A stretch of DNA of 64,000 bases from Canna indica (GCA_034359265.1 CP136893.1:28528001-28592000); one strand, 5' to 3'. Counted from the first letter of the stretch, positions 33,335 through 45,591 are shown. Translations and numbers: made by a program. Notes: a model not told the origin generated them from the sequence alone.

Positions 33335-34750
33335 ATGGAGGCAGTCGAAGGAGCAGAAGTCAACTGGTTTGATGATTTTGAATTCTCACCGGTGGAGCTC
33401 GTCCAGGAGCTGCAGGAGGAGAAGTGCTCTCAGCTCATGAATACACTGGAGATTGAAGAAATACACTACGAGTCGACCATTAACACTCTCTTCTCCGCGG
33501 TCTACTCCGGTCCGACAATCGGCGACGTCGAGAGCGCGCTCTCCGTGACCAATGCCAGATGCAAGTCTCGACCGTTGTGCGTACTGATACTTAATCATTC
33601 ATCGTCCGCTCGATCGATCTCGGTTTCTAATTCCTTGAGCGTTTTGATCTCTTGCAGACTCTGTTTGTCGGAGAAGAGCCTGGGGAAGATGGAGCACAAG
33701 TACACGTTAAGGATCAAGACATGCGGGAATGGGCTTGCTGATGATGGCTACAAGTGGAGGAAATATGGGCAAAAATCCATCAAGAACAGCCCCAATCCGA
33801 GGTTTGTATCACTATGTTGTTTCTTATGATAAGATATATCACTTAGATTGACTAATTAACTTGGAACAGTACAAACAAAAAGTTCTAAATCATAACCGGT
33901 AGATAACAACTAAAATTGTAAGAGACAGTGACAGAACATTCCCTGCTACCTAATGCTTTCAAATCTGTAAAACAGCACAAGCATCTTCTTGCTTGTGACA
34001 TTTGACAGCAGCACGGAAGAAGAAAGTTTGCTTAACGTACTGTTTAAGATGCTTCTTTTCCTTGCATGGCACTGAGAATAAATCAATGACATCAAAGTTA
34101 TCTGCGTTTTCTCCACTGGCCTCCTAATTGGAATTTAAATGTTGTAAGTAGTTCAAATTAATGATACCCATGATGTTGATTACAGGAGTTACTACAGATG
34201 CACCAACCCAAGATGCAATGCCAAGAAGCAAGTGGAGAGATCCGTGGAAGACCCAGAGATGCTCATCGTCACATATGAGGGCCTCCACCTCCACTACACC
34301 TACTCGCACCTCCTCCTTCCTCGGTCACCGCCGCCGCCGCCGGATTACTCTGATGCCGGCATCCACGTCGCAAAAAAGCTTAGGTCCCAGTCGATGGCCG
34401 AGGTTTTCGACGACAACACACTGGCGTCGGCCGAGATGGCGCGCGTGAACTCGTTTGCGGAGGATGCAGCAGTGAGCACTCCGCCGGTAGCGGTAGGGCT
34501 CCCGGGAAGCGCTGCTTTTGTGGGACCGGTGGTTGCCGCCGGCGGTGATGCTTTAATGCATGGAGTTTTTGAGGACGCGTGTCAGAAGAGCTCGCAAGGG
34601 TTGCTCGAGGACGTCGTGCCGTTGCTGGTGAGGAAGCCATGCAGCTCGACGGCCTCGTCGTCCCCGGCGTCTTCTCCTTCTTACTCTTCGTTGTCATGGA
34701 GCACGGATTACTCGTCTTTTGATTTGGGTGTTCTCTCTGGCATTATGTAA
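33335..34750 (+). CDS. WRKY49-like: Group II WRKY transcription factor (WRKY49-like), three exons
   Basis: This is a nuclear DNA-binding protein expected to bind W-box (TTGACY) promoters. The model has exons 33335-33576, 33658-33801 and 34186-34750, giving 316 residues. WRKYGQK is at residues 114-120. The zinc finger CX4CX23HXH uses C134, C139, H163 and H165. The 384-bp second intron interrupts the Arg codon of NPRSYY, the conserved WRKY-domain intron site, with gt and cag ends. The 81-bp first intron is in frame, so its retention would leave an open frame adding 27 residues. The first ATG in frame is 33335; upstream codons in the frame lack one. [10 protein letters not shown] and the [11 protein letters not shown] end recall Arabidopsis WRKY49 rather than typical IIc members. 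The N-terminus is acidic and the C-terminus is Ser-rich (residues about 280-305). A Pro run follows the finger. The last exon is GC-rich. No damage is seen. Confidence 0.92.
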
Positions 34751-34809
34751 GTGAAATTTGTAGCAACTGTGGGGAGAGTTTTAGCATCAAATGGAATGAA
34801 AAAGATGAC

Positions 34810-34815
34810 AATAAA
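34810..34815 (+). terminator. Likely WRKY polyadenylation signal
   Basis: AATAAA lies 60 bp after the stop codon in a sequence that turns AT-rich. Plant signals are loose, so this is only a candidate. Confidence 0.45.
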
Positions 34816-35902
34816 GTGATGTTTATAAGATTTAATGATTCTGCAGTGCAAATGAAAGATGAATTAGTTGTTACTTTCACAGCTTGTTAACACATGATAT
34901 TAGAATGATAGTACTTTGTTCTCTGCTCTGTCAATTCATGATTAATGTTTTTCTTATCACAATAGAGTAGGCATAAACCCAACCATATAATTGCATTGTG
35001 TTTAGCTTCATTTTGGAATGCGATTATACAGCTGATTGTAGCTGCAATCAATGTGCTTGATGAAATTCTTCACTGACAAAGAACCATGGTACTATGGTAG
35101 GGGATCTTGAGCAATTGAGGCCAAACAAGATAGAGAAATGCTAAATTCTCTATCTCGCGTGCTTAATAATTCTCCTAATACTCACATATAGTAAAATGCT
35201 CAGAATTGTTAATGAAATTACCACTCATGCTATTGTAAATGATTATGAGGATTATTAGATTAATTTTTAGGAGGATATAACAAGACTCAACAAGATAATC
35301 TACATGTGGATCAATAAATCTACCTATAAGATATATGTACTCATAGGTCGATTGATAGACCTACCAATCAATCAGTGTGGTAAAAGGCTTAAAAACATAC
35401 ATACTTCTAATGCTAGAATATAAAAGGGAAATCCTAGTTTGATCTTGGAACAACATGCCAAAGAGTGTCAAGCACATTGTTACATGCAAAGTAACGACAT
35501 GCGGAGAAGATCAAGAAGAGGCTAATTTACTTGAGAATTCTTTTCACGGGCTCTCCAAAGCTTAGAGGTGAGATCGTTCTTGTATTATTCATTGAGTTCT
35601 CTTGAGAGATTCAACTAGGAGTAGATTCCTTGAATTTTAGGATGAGATTTTGAACTCTTAAGAGTGAATTATTATAATACACTTATCTATAGTTGAACAC
35701 TTCTCTTCGCTGGCCCTAGTTGAGTTAATTTAGGTCGAATCACATTTTGTATTTCTCTATCATGTTTTCTTTGCTCTCCCATTTGTTACTAGATCATAGA
35801 TCTAGACGCATATTTATCATTGTTAAAAGATATGTTTGGAGGTATTCAACTCAGTTTAAAGGTTTATGGACCCAAGTGGTTTCCCCCAACAAAATTAATA
35901 TT
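34816..35902. other. Intergenic sequence downstream of WRKY
   Basis: No gene or clear repeat boundary. Short inverted phrases such as ctaataatcctcat/atgaggattattag around 35245 suggest old MITE remains. Confidence 0.35.
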
Positions 35903-36241
35903 CACTACAACACAATTGATCTATAGAGACACAAAATTAGAGACAAATTATATTTTTATTTCTAAATTTTCACATATAAAGACTAATATACACAAAATTT
36001 ATTCCTAATTAGCCTTTAAATATCTATATAAACTACAACAACAGAATCACTTAGTCGATTTGACTCTAAGCTATAGAAACACTAGCAACAGAGTCACTTA
36101 ATTTATATGACTCTAAAGCTATTTTTAGAGGCTAATTAGGAATAAATTTTGTATCTATTAGTCTCTAAATGTGAAGATTTAAAAATAAAAATTTAATTTG
36201 TCTCTAATTAGGTATCTCTATAGGTCGATTGTGTTGTAGTG
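35903..36241. mobile_element. CACTA-type MITE, 339 bp, TSD att
   Basis: Its ends are CACTACAACACAATTGATCT and the complement of CACTACAACACAATCGACCT. The inverted repeats continue for over 100 bp (agagacaaatta..., ttcctaattagcctttaaa). The flanks att (35900-35902 and 36242-36244) form a 3-bp duplication as expected for CACTA elements. No coding capacity. Confidence 0.9.
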
Positions 36242-36295
36242 ATTCAAAAATGCATACTTTACATCGAAAACCACACATAACATGTTTAGAAGCAT

Positions 36296-36406
36296 TTTTT
36301 TAAACAAAAATAGAAAGTCACAATAGGTAATCATACTAGGGACCGAACCTTAGATCTCTAAGCAACATACAATATGTTGCCACCAACTGTGCTACCCACA
36401 ATTGGC
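36296..36406 (-). mobile_element. tRNA-derived SINE, 111 bp, 11-bp TSD
   Basis: The minus strand holds a pol III A box TAGCACAGTTGG (36383-36394) and B box GGTTCGGTCCC (36339-36349, one base from consensus) at normal spacing. The body ends in a short A-run next to 36296. An exact 11-bp duplication tttagaagcat lies at 36285-36295 and 36407-36417. It is short for a plant SINE, so the tRNA-unrelated part is small or has been lost. Confidence 0.85.
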
Positions 36407-36417
36407 TTTAGAAGCAT

Positions 36418-37084
36418 ATTGTTTATTACAATATATCACGTGTGCACATAAAAATACAAATAAATTATTAGTGAAATCAAAAAGTATTTTTAAGTAAAAT
36501 GCAAATGAACACTACAAAAAACCAATTAAAAATTAATCGACACATTGTTTAGTTAAAAATCAACGTCAAATGCATGTCTAAAATAAAAATTGGGTACTTT
36601 ATGTAAAAGAACGGATGTAAAAACAAGAGAGCGAATAAATTAAAAATAGGTGTTAAGAATGAGGTGCGAACATCCAATGCAAATTTATGCCTAAAATAAA
36701 TTGATTTTAAGATTTATTTTGTTTAATTTGCCAAATCATGATCGTGTTCCTTCACCAAATTTAGTTTAATTTCTAATTTAATTTTGTTAAGTTGACAAGT
36801 TAATCCCAATCCGTTCACGATAAGTTGATGAAGTATGAATTAATATAAATATTATTACAAATATATTTTGGGTGTAAATGGAAATCGGCATCTACTACTT
36901 GTTGGTCGATTTTCATTTCAAATCAATGCCTAACAATCTTTGATGTTGGTTTCTGTTTTAGCGTCTTGTGTTGGTGTCGATTTTAAGCCACTCGTAATTG
37001 AGCATTTTCCCATATATAGTCGAATATAAGTAAAATAGGCACATATACCATGGTTGGTCACGTGATCCTGAGTTGGGGTGTGAT
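36418..37084. other. AT-rich sequence with a possible CACTA end
   Basis: cactacaaaaaaccaatt at 36511 looks like a CACTA terminus, and taatcgacac there has a loose inverted partner gtgtcgatttta near 36977, but no duplication or second end could be fixed. No gene. Confidence 0.35.
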
Positions 37085-37271
37085 AGCCTGACCGATACTG
37101 GATGTGGGATCGGTCCACTTGCCTGGCCCGCCTGGGCCGAGCCGAGCCCAGTGAGCAGTCTCTATTTGTTTCTCTTTAGATTCAATCATAACTTTATTAT
37201 ATGAACTCCAATTTGGGTTTGGTCGGACTCGTTGGATTCGGTCCGGACCCAATTTGAGTCAACCCTTAACA
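37085..37271 (-). repeat. Copia-2 3' LTR remnant
   Basis: Read on the minus strand it starts TGTTAAGGGTTGACTCAAAT, right after a purine tract caaagggggaat (37272-37283) that serves as the polypurine tract. It matches the start of the 5' LTR (48620 down to about 48431) at roughly 80-85 percent, including ccggaccgaatcc/agtggaccgagcccac-like phrases. Similarity ends at about 37085, where the LTR is broken. Confidence 0.75.
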
Positions 37272-37623
37272 ATTCCCCCTTTGATGAAAATTGGGGCCGA
37301 TATAATTCTCAGAAGTCGTCCTCCTCTCCCACAAGGCCCGTATGGGGCCTACGTCGAATCAGTGCTCAAGTGGGGCAAATTAGCTCCCTGTGTGGACTTA
37401 GGAACCCACATAGTCCTTCGAGTCTCCTCCTTCATTATGCATCTCTGAGAAGGGTTTGCCCTGAAAGCAAAATTTATACATGATCCGGTGTTTGATTTTG
37501 TTGTGTTTTGCCTCGGAATCTAGATTGCTTCACGAAAGATGGATCCATCCACCTTGTACAAATTGTTCAACGTCCTTAGAGCCTTCAGTACGTCGTGGCT
37601 CTATTTTGTACCGCCAAGACTCC
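37272..37623 (-). other. Copia-2 internal remnant after loss of pol
   Basis: This lies between the polypurine tract and the protease fragment. Integrase, reverse transcriptase and RNase H are not visible, so most of pol has been deleted. What remains shows no recognised domain. Confidence 0.45.
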
Positions 37624-38718
37624 TCATGCAGAGGATGTCGTGTAGCTTCTAGTGTCAAGAACTCCAAGAGACACTAGATTCCTTCCTAGCTTCGGGACAT
37701 GACGAACATTTGCTAAGATCTTTGTCGAACCATCATGCAAATTTAATTTTACCGCTCTAAATCCGACAACTTTGTAGGGTACATTATTGCCGACACGTAC
37801 TACTCCACCATTGGTGCGTCGACAATCCATAAAGGCCGCCCGGTGTGGAGTTATGTGATGGCAACACCCAAAATCCAGGAACCACTCATCAATGCTACCG
37901 GTGGTTGACCTATTCACCTGTTGACCTGGATTGCATTTTGAATGATCAGATAAATTAAAAGAAGAGGTAGAGGAATTTTGACCCGAGGATGTGTTGTTGC
38001 CGACGAGACCGTTGTCGCCCACGGCGTCTCTTAGTAGTGATTGTGTCATCTGTCACGACGAGTACCTCAACTTTCTCAAAATCTGCATAAGAGGCCTCCA
38101 TATGTGCATCTTAACTTTTATTTTACTACTGTAACTTTTTCTTAAGACTGCGACATTCTGACTTGATGTGATCTCGTTTCTTGCAGTAATAACAAGTGAC
38201 GTTTGATTTGTTACCTCCACCTGCTTCATTAGAGTAGAAAGCTTCTCCTTTCCCTCCACTAGTAAGATGCGTGTCCATAAGCTCCTTAAATATAAGAGCA
38301 ATACTCACATATTCTGAAGTAATAGTAGTCTTTCCAAAAAGCATAGTTTCATGAAAAAATTTAAAAGAAGAATGAAGTGAACATAAAAGGAATAAAGTCT
38401 TATCTTCCTCTTAGATTTTGACACTCATATTCTCTAGGTCCATGATAATTGTTTGAAAGGTGTTGATGTGCTCCTTGACCGATGTGCCTTCTACCATACA
38501 CAGCAAAATGAAGCTTCTGCTTCAAAGCCATCTTGCTAGTGAGAGTTGTGTCGTGATACAAGGATGCGAGTTTGTCCCAAATACCTTTAGCTATCTTTTG
38601 GAATGCAATCTCTCGAAGTATGTGCTTCATTTGACAAGCTTAGGTACAAAATTGCAATCGTCTTTTGCTCTTGTATTCTTTTTCCTCCTTGGTCCCCTGC
38701 ATATTATCCTTACCACGC
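37624..38718 (-). pseudogene. Copia-2 gag-protease remnant
   Basis: On the minus strand the gag resumes after the solo-LTR block with RGKDNMQGTKEEKEY. It continues with the UBN2 gag core MKHILREIAFQKIAKGIWDK and LASLYHD (38400-38640), a zinc knuckle CYYCKKRDHIKSEC (38126-38344) and the protease region EWFLDFGCCHHITPHRAAF (37624-38049). In the protease the usual DSG reads DFG, so the catalytic Ser is lost. There are stops and frame changes between blocks. Confidence 0.85.
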
Positions 38719-39868
38719 TGTCACGCCCCAAACTTGGACATGACCGGCTAGAGTACCTCTGGTACTCTGCAGCCCAACCCAACCATGACAACCAGAATAA
38801 TAACACAAAATCATATACAGTTTATAAAACCAATATGATTGCAATAATTCATAAATTAAAGAAATCCCAAACCAACACTTAAAACAATTTCAATAGCTGC
38901 AGCAATTCAAATTCTTTTTAGGAAGAAAACCATTTTAACATAACAAAGTCTCTCAACATCAAAAGTGTCGAAATAAGAAACCAAACCCAAGTCTACATGT
39001 TTAAAAGTAAATATAAAACCCTCTACAGACTCGGGTGTACACCTAGACCACGACACATCACGAGATCTGTTGTCCCTGCCGCAACCAGCCACGCTACTGC
39101 ATCCCAGTATCTTTCTGATCACGCTCAGATGCTACAAAAAGAATAACACATAAAATCGTAAGTCCAACTAGGACTTAGTGAGTGGTTCAGTCCTCTATCC
39201 ACCATGTCCAAGTAATATAAGTCCAGCGAGTAAATATATAATAGGTAAGCATAACATACATAAGCAGTACCAAGAATGCATAATCACCGATCCATATATA
39301 ACATAGCAATACAGGAATGTATAATCACCAATCCATATATGACATAGCAATACAAGTATGCATAATCACCAAATCCAACCAAGCCACCCAGATCGGTCGT
39401 CGGTGTGGTAGGCTAACGAGCTTCCCGATACAGGGACCCGTCGATCCTACGATTCGGTTACTGAGGCTGGCTCTGACTCAGCGAGCTTCCCGCCCATGCC
39501 ATTCTGGGTCGGTTGTTAGTGTGGCGACTGACGAGCTTCCCTATCCAGAAATCCATAAGGGGGAGAGAGCAATCACAAGCACACCCAAGTATCCATGCAT
39601 AATCAACATAATCATAAAGGAAAATAAAGACATTGTCCACATAACCCATATAAATGCTCTATGACCTTTAGGGTCCTTAATATCCCTCGTGCATGTATAT
39701 ATTCCATGGTCGTACCCCGGCCTTTCCAAATCCATATACCAAACATGTCCACATACCATTATATCCACATGCTACATATCCATATACCAACATGTCCATA
39801 TGTTAATATAATTACCTATCCAATGCATAACATAGAAACGACATATGAAACTATAGTTAATCTCCAAC

Positions 39869-40405
39869 CAGTGGCGTATGCAGCATAGCAAATGGGGGAC
39901 ATTTTGTCCCCCATTTTTTTCAAAAAAAATTAAAGAGTAATTTTATATTTTAATTTTTGTTGTTAATTCTAATTTTGTATTTATTTCAAGATTAATGAAA
40001 TTTAATCTTCTATATATAAATCATTAAATTTGTGTTGTTACTTATTTTAAAAGAAACAATACATGTTATCTCTTTGTTAACGAGTAGCTTTAAGTGGTTT
40101 AAACAATTGTATAATTCTTGATTGGATGAATACAACTCCAATTTTATAAGGTAAATATTTTTGCTCAAAATTAAATATTACTTTGATTGGTTGATTTTTA
40201 TTTATTATAAAATACTAATTTTATTTGTTTCTCATTTGTTGATCTATATATTTTGATTGTCTTATGTTAAAGATATTTTTATATAATTATATTGTACCGT
40301 ACTGCAGGGGCTTGCCTCTGCACCCCCACATTATAACTAAATATTTTAATTTTAATTTTAAATTTATTTATGTCCCTCATTTTCAAAATCCTGCATACGC
40401 TCCTG
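39869..40405. mobile_element. hAT-type non-autonomous element, 537 bp, TSD tctccaac
   Basis: The ends CAGTGGCGTATGCAGCAT and the complement of CAGGAGCGTATGCAGGAT are inverted repeats of the CAGTGGCGG-type hAT class. An exact 8-bp duplication tctccaac lies at 39861-39868 and 40406-40413. The subterminal parts include tgggggacattttgtccccc near 39893. No transposase. Confidence 0.93.
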
Positions 40406-40455
40406 TCTCCAACATGAAGTAATCATCACATCATAAGAACACCGTATCCATACAT

Positions 40456-40759
40456 CACTACAACAAAACAAACTTTCACCAACAAACTAATTTTGTTGGT
40501 ATTACCAATAAAATTACCAACAAATATATCTGTTGTTGGTATTACCAACAAAATTACCAACTCATTTGTTGGTAATTACCAACAAATATATCTTTATCCG
40601 TTGGTAATACCTAGCAGAGTATCACCAACGAATTTTACCAATGAAAATCCGTTGGTATTAGTATTACCAACGGATTCTTGACTATTACCAACGGATTACG
40701 GATTCTTGACTATTACCAACGAATTTAATCCGTTGGTGATACCCTATTTTTTTGTCGTG
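40456..40759. mobile_element. CACTA-type MITE, 304 bp, TSD cat
   Basis: It starts CACTACAACAAAACAAAC and its other end complements to CACGACAAAAAAATAGGG. A 3-bp duplication cat lies at 40453-40455 and 40760-40762. The body is a dense array of accaacggatt/ttggtaataccaac units in both orientations, the same motif as family A CACTA ends (2078-2160 and 21060-21130). It is probably mobilised by that family. Confidence 0.9.
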
Positions 40760-42315
40760 CATGTAGGAAACAACTACGCATATCATTAATAACATGTCAT
40801 GATGTATAGTAATAAAGTTAGCCAAAAGTCCATTCGACCCATGTCCCTAACTTTATAGGGCCGGCCACCCAGACCCAAGTATTTCCCAAAAGGGGAATTC
40901 AGCCCTTACCCTCTTCCTATAGTGAACCCACCCTATAATGTCAATCTAATAATCAATAAGTTTCTAAGTGAGCCTAGGTTCCATGTATATCCTAAATTTA
41001 GGTCTCTACATTTAATCTTATTCTAATCACATCTAGATTAATCCCTAAGGTGAACTCTCTACAATTTATCATGTTCCAATGTCAACTACACGAACCACTA
41101 AGGGGTGGCATGCCCCTAGAATCCTAAATGAATCCTTAAGGGGCGGCGGCATACCCTAATTCCATCATTCACCATTAGTTTATTCAATCAACCACCATGT
41201 TCTCTCCTCTTCCAAGAACCGAAGAACATCAACAAGAACACAAGAACGAAGGGGCGACACAACCAAAATTGGCCATGAACCATGCGGCTAAGGATCCCAA
41301 ATTTGATTCAAAATCCACGACAATTAGGATGTCAATCCTTCATTCTACGATCTGATTTCGATATAGAGAAAAATCAAACAAAACCAAACGACATTCCCAC
41401 ACAAGAGGCGGCAGCATGGGTGATGAACAAGGAAGAGAGAGGTCCAAATCCACTCACTGGAGAAGGAAATTGAAAAGGAAGACAGTCCTCCACGCTCCCA
41501 CGTCAACGAAATCCGGGTGTGCTGCCCAGTTTCAAGTCCTTATACGCCTTCTCCTTGCCTCTCGTGTATCCCAAAATATAGTCGTCCAAAACAAATATCC
41601 ACCATTCCCATCAAGGGGCAAGGGGTCTCGGACATGCTCCCTAAATTTTAGTTCAATCAGCCCCAGGATAGTGTCCCGATCGCCCGATTTGGTGAAACTC
41701 GACGTAGCAGAATCCTGAAGAAGAAGACCAAGAACAAGGCTTCGGTAAATCCATCACAGTGATGGACTCGGTCGTCAAAAACCAATCTCCACCGACCAAA
41801 CTGTAAATAATGAAGTCTAAAATTTACTGTTCAAATTTCATTAAAATCCGACCACGGACGCTCTGTCGATCGCAAAGTTTTATGGCGTTTGACGCTATAT
41901 GAGCTGTTTGCCGAGGTTTCCCCTCCTCCCTCTCCATGCGTGTGCCTCTTCCTATGGACGCCCAAGGGGTGTGCGGTTGCTGCTATGAACCGCGCGCCCC
42001 TGAGGGATGAGGTATAAATACTAAAACCTCAATCGCCAAATGACCAAAGTGCCCCTTCACTTAAGTTGAGTCTAAAACAAGCCATCACTCAACCACTTCA
42101 AGTATGTTTCGAGTTCCGTTTGAACCTCCGCACTCATCTCGAACCCAACTACCCATCTAAGGACTGGTCAAACTTAGATAAATTAATTACCTTGCGCGTA
42201 AAGGCCGATCTTTAATTCACGCCCTTCGGCGTTTCATTCAGCCCATCCTGATGCGCGATCAAATTATCCCGCTGGAACAATTAAATACATAAATAAATAA
42301 ACTGTGGGTATTACA

Positions 42316-42425
42316 ATAGCATTATGTATCCTCTCCATAGTTAGAACTGCTTTCATCTTCATTGACCATAGTGCATAGTTGATGCTGCGATCTAACTTCT
42401 CGATGTCGAATTTGGTGCTCGTCAT
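42316..42425 (-). pseudogene. Copia-2 gag N-terminus
   Basis: On the minus strand an ATG at 42423-42425 opens MTSTKFDIEKLDRSINYALW and SMKMKAVLTMERIHNA, the standard start of a Copia gag. The frame is cut at 42316 by the solo-LTR-like block and resumes at 38718. Confidence 0.88.
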
Positions 42426-42440
42426 GGTTGAGGATGTAGG

Positions 42441-42451
42441 CTTTGATACCA
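42441..42451 (-). other. Copia-2 primer-binding site
   Basis: tggtatcaaag on the minus strand follows the 5' LTR end. It is one base off the tRNA-iMet complement tggtatcagag. Confidence 0.8.
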
Positions 42452-42453
42452 AC

Positions 42454-42745
42454 TATTAGAAAATTTGGGCAAATTTCCTGCGGGGTCGACAAAACCCGAA
42501 CCCGACGAGAGAAATCGAAAACCAAATCTGATAATAATAATGCATAAAAAAATAACATAAATAGGGGGGTTAACGTGGTTCGAACTCGGCGAGGTGCCAA
42601 TCCTACGTCCACAGGGAGAATAGGATATTATTTTATTAAATTCCATAAAAGAACTTTACAATAAGAGTGCAATAAACTAAATCTCCTTCATAACACAATA
42701 AACTGTCTCAAATAAATAGGACATGAAACCGGTATGGAGTAGAGG
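42454..42745 (-). repeat. Copia-2 5' LTR, downstream part
   Basis: The minus-strand end TTTCTAATA mirrors the LTR start TGTTAGAAA, with the terminal CA mutated to TA. The LTR is split at 42745 by a hAT element and its other part lies at 47669-48620. Intact length was about 1.24 kb. Confidence 0.75.
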
Positions 42746-43990
42746 TAGTGGCGGGTCCAAAAAAATTTACTAGTAGGGGCAAATTAATACATAAAATTTT
42801 AAAAATGGACACTTCAAATTTGCGCCGAAAATGAAGGTGGTGCATCCTTATAAATTTTTTTAAATAATTATTCACTTATTTAATTGCTAAAGAAATTACA
42901 TTCATATATCTAATTGTCTACTCGTATAAAATTTTTCATCTATTTTAAAATAAAATTAAAATTAATTAAAACTATATATATATATATATAAAGTTTTAAT
43001 CAAATTCAAATACAAAATTAAATTTAATCAAGAACAAGTAGCAGCTGAAAAAGTAGAAGCTAAGAACGCATTTCTTTGCGAAAATTTAGAAGCAATTTTC
43101 ATTTTGTGAAAATTGAAATGAGTTTTCGAGTTTCGGGTTTTCAGTTTTGGTTTTGTTGGTTGACGAAAATTTATTTGTTGTGTGTTGTTTTCGATGACTA
43201 TTTTCGGGACGAAAATTGAAACTGCATTTGTTAATTTATCAACTATAGTATTTGTTTTCATATTTTATTTATATGTTAGTTAGTAAATAAATATTATTTT
43301 AATATTTAATATGATTATTAAAAAAATATGTTGTTTTTTATTTTTAAAAAATATTAAAATTATGAATATTATTAAATTATTTTTAATTTTATCAACTAAT
43401 TAAAATATGGACTAAGTATAAACTAAATATAAATTGACTAAGTTATCAACTAATTAAATTGACTAAGTTATTGTGGTTTGATACTAACTATAAATTGTCT
43501 AAATTATCATCACTTGATACTAAGTATAAATTGAATAAATTTTTAATTAATTAAATTGGGTAAGTATAAATTGACTAATTTATCGCCGTTTGATAGTAAG
43601 TATAAATTGACATTACTTATCGTCGTTTGAGTAAGTATAAATTGACTAATTTATCGTTGTTTGATAGTAAGGATAAATTGACGATATCCATGACCCAATA
43701 TAGTGTAGCACCAAATTTATAATATATTACAACCATATTTATACATATGTTTATGAAAGATATAGTTCCTAACAGCAACATCACAGCATAACCAAATCTC
43801 AACAGCAGTATAACAACATCATATGTTTATGAAAGATACAACTGAACCATCTCAACAACAGTAGAACAACTGAACCAGCAAAAAAATAACCAAATAATAT
43901 GTTCTTCAATTTAAATTACAACTAATTCAGAACACAACAGCCAATTTAGAACACATCAGCCAAACCAACACATGTTCACCACAACACCAT

Positions 43991-45591
43991 TGTTGGCCTA
44001 AGAATTTCAACCTTGGTCTTAATCTCGGTTTTGATGATAACAAACATAGAACTAATATTTCACTGAGAAATACTTTCAGACTCCAAGTCGGTTAGCGCAC
44101 GACGTCCGCGATCAAAAAATCAGAGAAATCAGAGAAATCACCAAGGATGCTAGTCGACGCTCGGGATTCTTCGGGAAGTTAAAGTTTAGGTCTAGGGTAT
44201 CTAGCTTATGCTGTAAATCCTCATGATGGTTCATAAGAAACCCAAAAACCAAACCTGAACCCAAAATACAAAAACCCAAAAAATTAGAAAAGACCATGGG
44301 ATTCATTAACCCTAGGGAGCTCCTTGGAGGCCGGGCTATATAATCTAGACATTTTCTTGGCACCAAAAATGTCGGTAATGGTTCCTTAGGTAAAAATTAG
44401 ATAACGAGATATTTTTAAGATTTTTTGAAAGCCTTTAGCCTACCCATATTTGACCCGAAAGATTATAAAATTTTCGTTTTTGGAAAATTTGTACTAGACC
44501 CCAAAAGTTAGATTTTGATTCTTAAGGATTTTGATTTTTTAGATATTTTTATTGAATTCAAATGGGGGGTAATCCTTATATAACAGATATAAACTTAAAG
44601 TTAAGAAATATTATACAAGTAGACTTAGCGAAGACCGAACCCAAAAACAAGCAAACAAGTAGAAAAATCAGCCAAGCAAGTAGTCTGCCCAGTTCCTATC
44701 GACCGAATATTGCCAAAAATTGGCAGTAGGCATGCAGTCGCTCGGTTGATCGACCGACGATCGATCGGACTTGCAACCGAACGGCGGAAACGGCTAGTTT
44801 TCCAGCTGTTGAGTTGGCTGTTTGAGGCCAACTCTTCATGATTTATAAATACCAAGCTATGTGAGTCTTTCCTCCATGACCTATGATTCTATTGAGCCAT
44901 TCTCGAACATTCTCAAAGCTTTTCTTGAGTCATCCCTTTGATAACCTTAATTTTCATGATACATACTTGATCTTGTCTTCAAGCTTTGAACAATTCATAT
45001 ATCAAGAGGAACTAGGACTTGTATTTGGAGCTAAGTATTTGTTGTATTATTTATTTGCTCCATTATTTGTGTATTTTTATGATTTATTTTATTGTAATTG
45101 AGCTTGTAAGGACTTAGGTTGTTAGGTCTTGAAATTGGGTGGTAGCCTTGGTGTTTGAGGTTTAAATCAACCAGTGGAAACATAGTTTGCTAAGATTAGT
45201 TGAGTTATCCTTAGGGTTGAGGTGAGAGAGTGCTCTCGGTAGGAAGGTGGGATACTTTCGGGTGTGAAAGTGTCTTCGATTTGATAGTGGAGACTTTTTG
45301 GTGTAAAGTCCTCATTGTAAGAAAACTAATTAATCTAGTAAAACTAGTTTGGAAATCCTATGCGGTGTGCTAAGGTAGTGGAGTAGGCATTGCGGCCAAA
45401 CCACTATAAATCATTGTGTTAGCGTTGTTTACTTTGCGTTTCGTATTGTCTATCATTTATATATTGCTTCCGCTTGCTACTTGATTTGTGAATTGCTTAA
45501 GTAGTTCAAGAAAAGTTTAAAATCGGAATTAGAAAAAAAGATTTAGATAACATACTATTCATCCCCCTCTAGTGTGGTCATTTCACCAACA
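43991..45591 (+). mobile_element. Solo LTR of the SIRE-like family, 1601 bp
   Basis: It starts TGTTGGCCTAAGAATTTC and ends ATTTCACCAACA. Start and end match the 5' LTR of the element at 50774 (tcaaccttggtcttaatct..., ctattca-cccctctagtg). The flanks accat (43986-43990) and atcat (45592-45596) match at 4 of 5. No internal domain remains, as expected after LTR-LTR recombination. A weaker version of the tcgaccga palindrome cluster sits at 44697-44772. Confidence 0.85.

Larger units (their letters stand above)
38719..42315 (-). mobile_element. Large solo-LTR-like block of a Gypsy (Tekay/Del-like) element inside Copia-2 gag
   Basis: The plus strand runs TGTCACGCCCCAAAC...GGGTATTACA, so on the minus strand it is TGTAATACCC...GGGGCGTGACA, a terminal pattern common in plant chromovirus LTRs. 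It splits the Copia-2 gag frame: HNA on one side continues as RGKDN on the other. The 5-bp flanks (gctat and gcgtg on the minus strand) share only two bases. Inside, about three copies of an acgagcttccc-ending unit (39395-39540) resemble the short repeats known in such LTRs. A hAT (39869-40405) and a CACTA MITE (40456-40759) are nested in it. Without them it is about 2.75 kb. Confidence 0.65.

Noticed and set aside
36511..37084. CACTA-like element starting cactacaaaaaacc
   Set aside because: No second terminus and no 3-bp duplication could be found, so only the start is suggestive.
38719..42315. Complete Gypsy element in this block
   Set aside because: No gag or pol is present and only one LTR-like unit is seen. 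The 5-bp flanks do not match well, so even the solo-LTR call is tentative.
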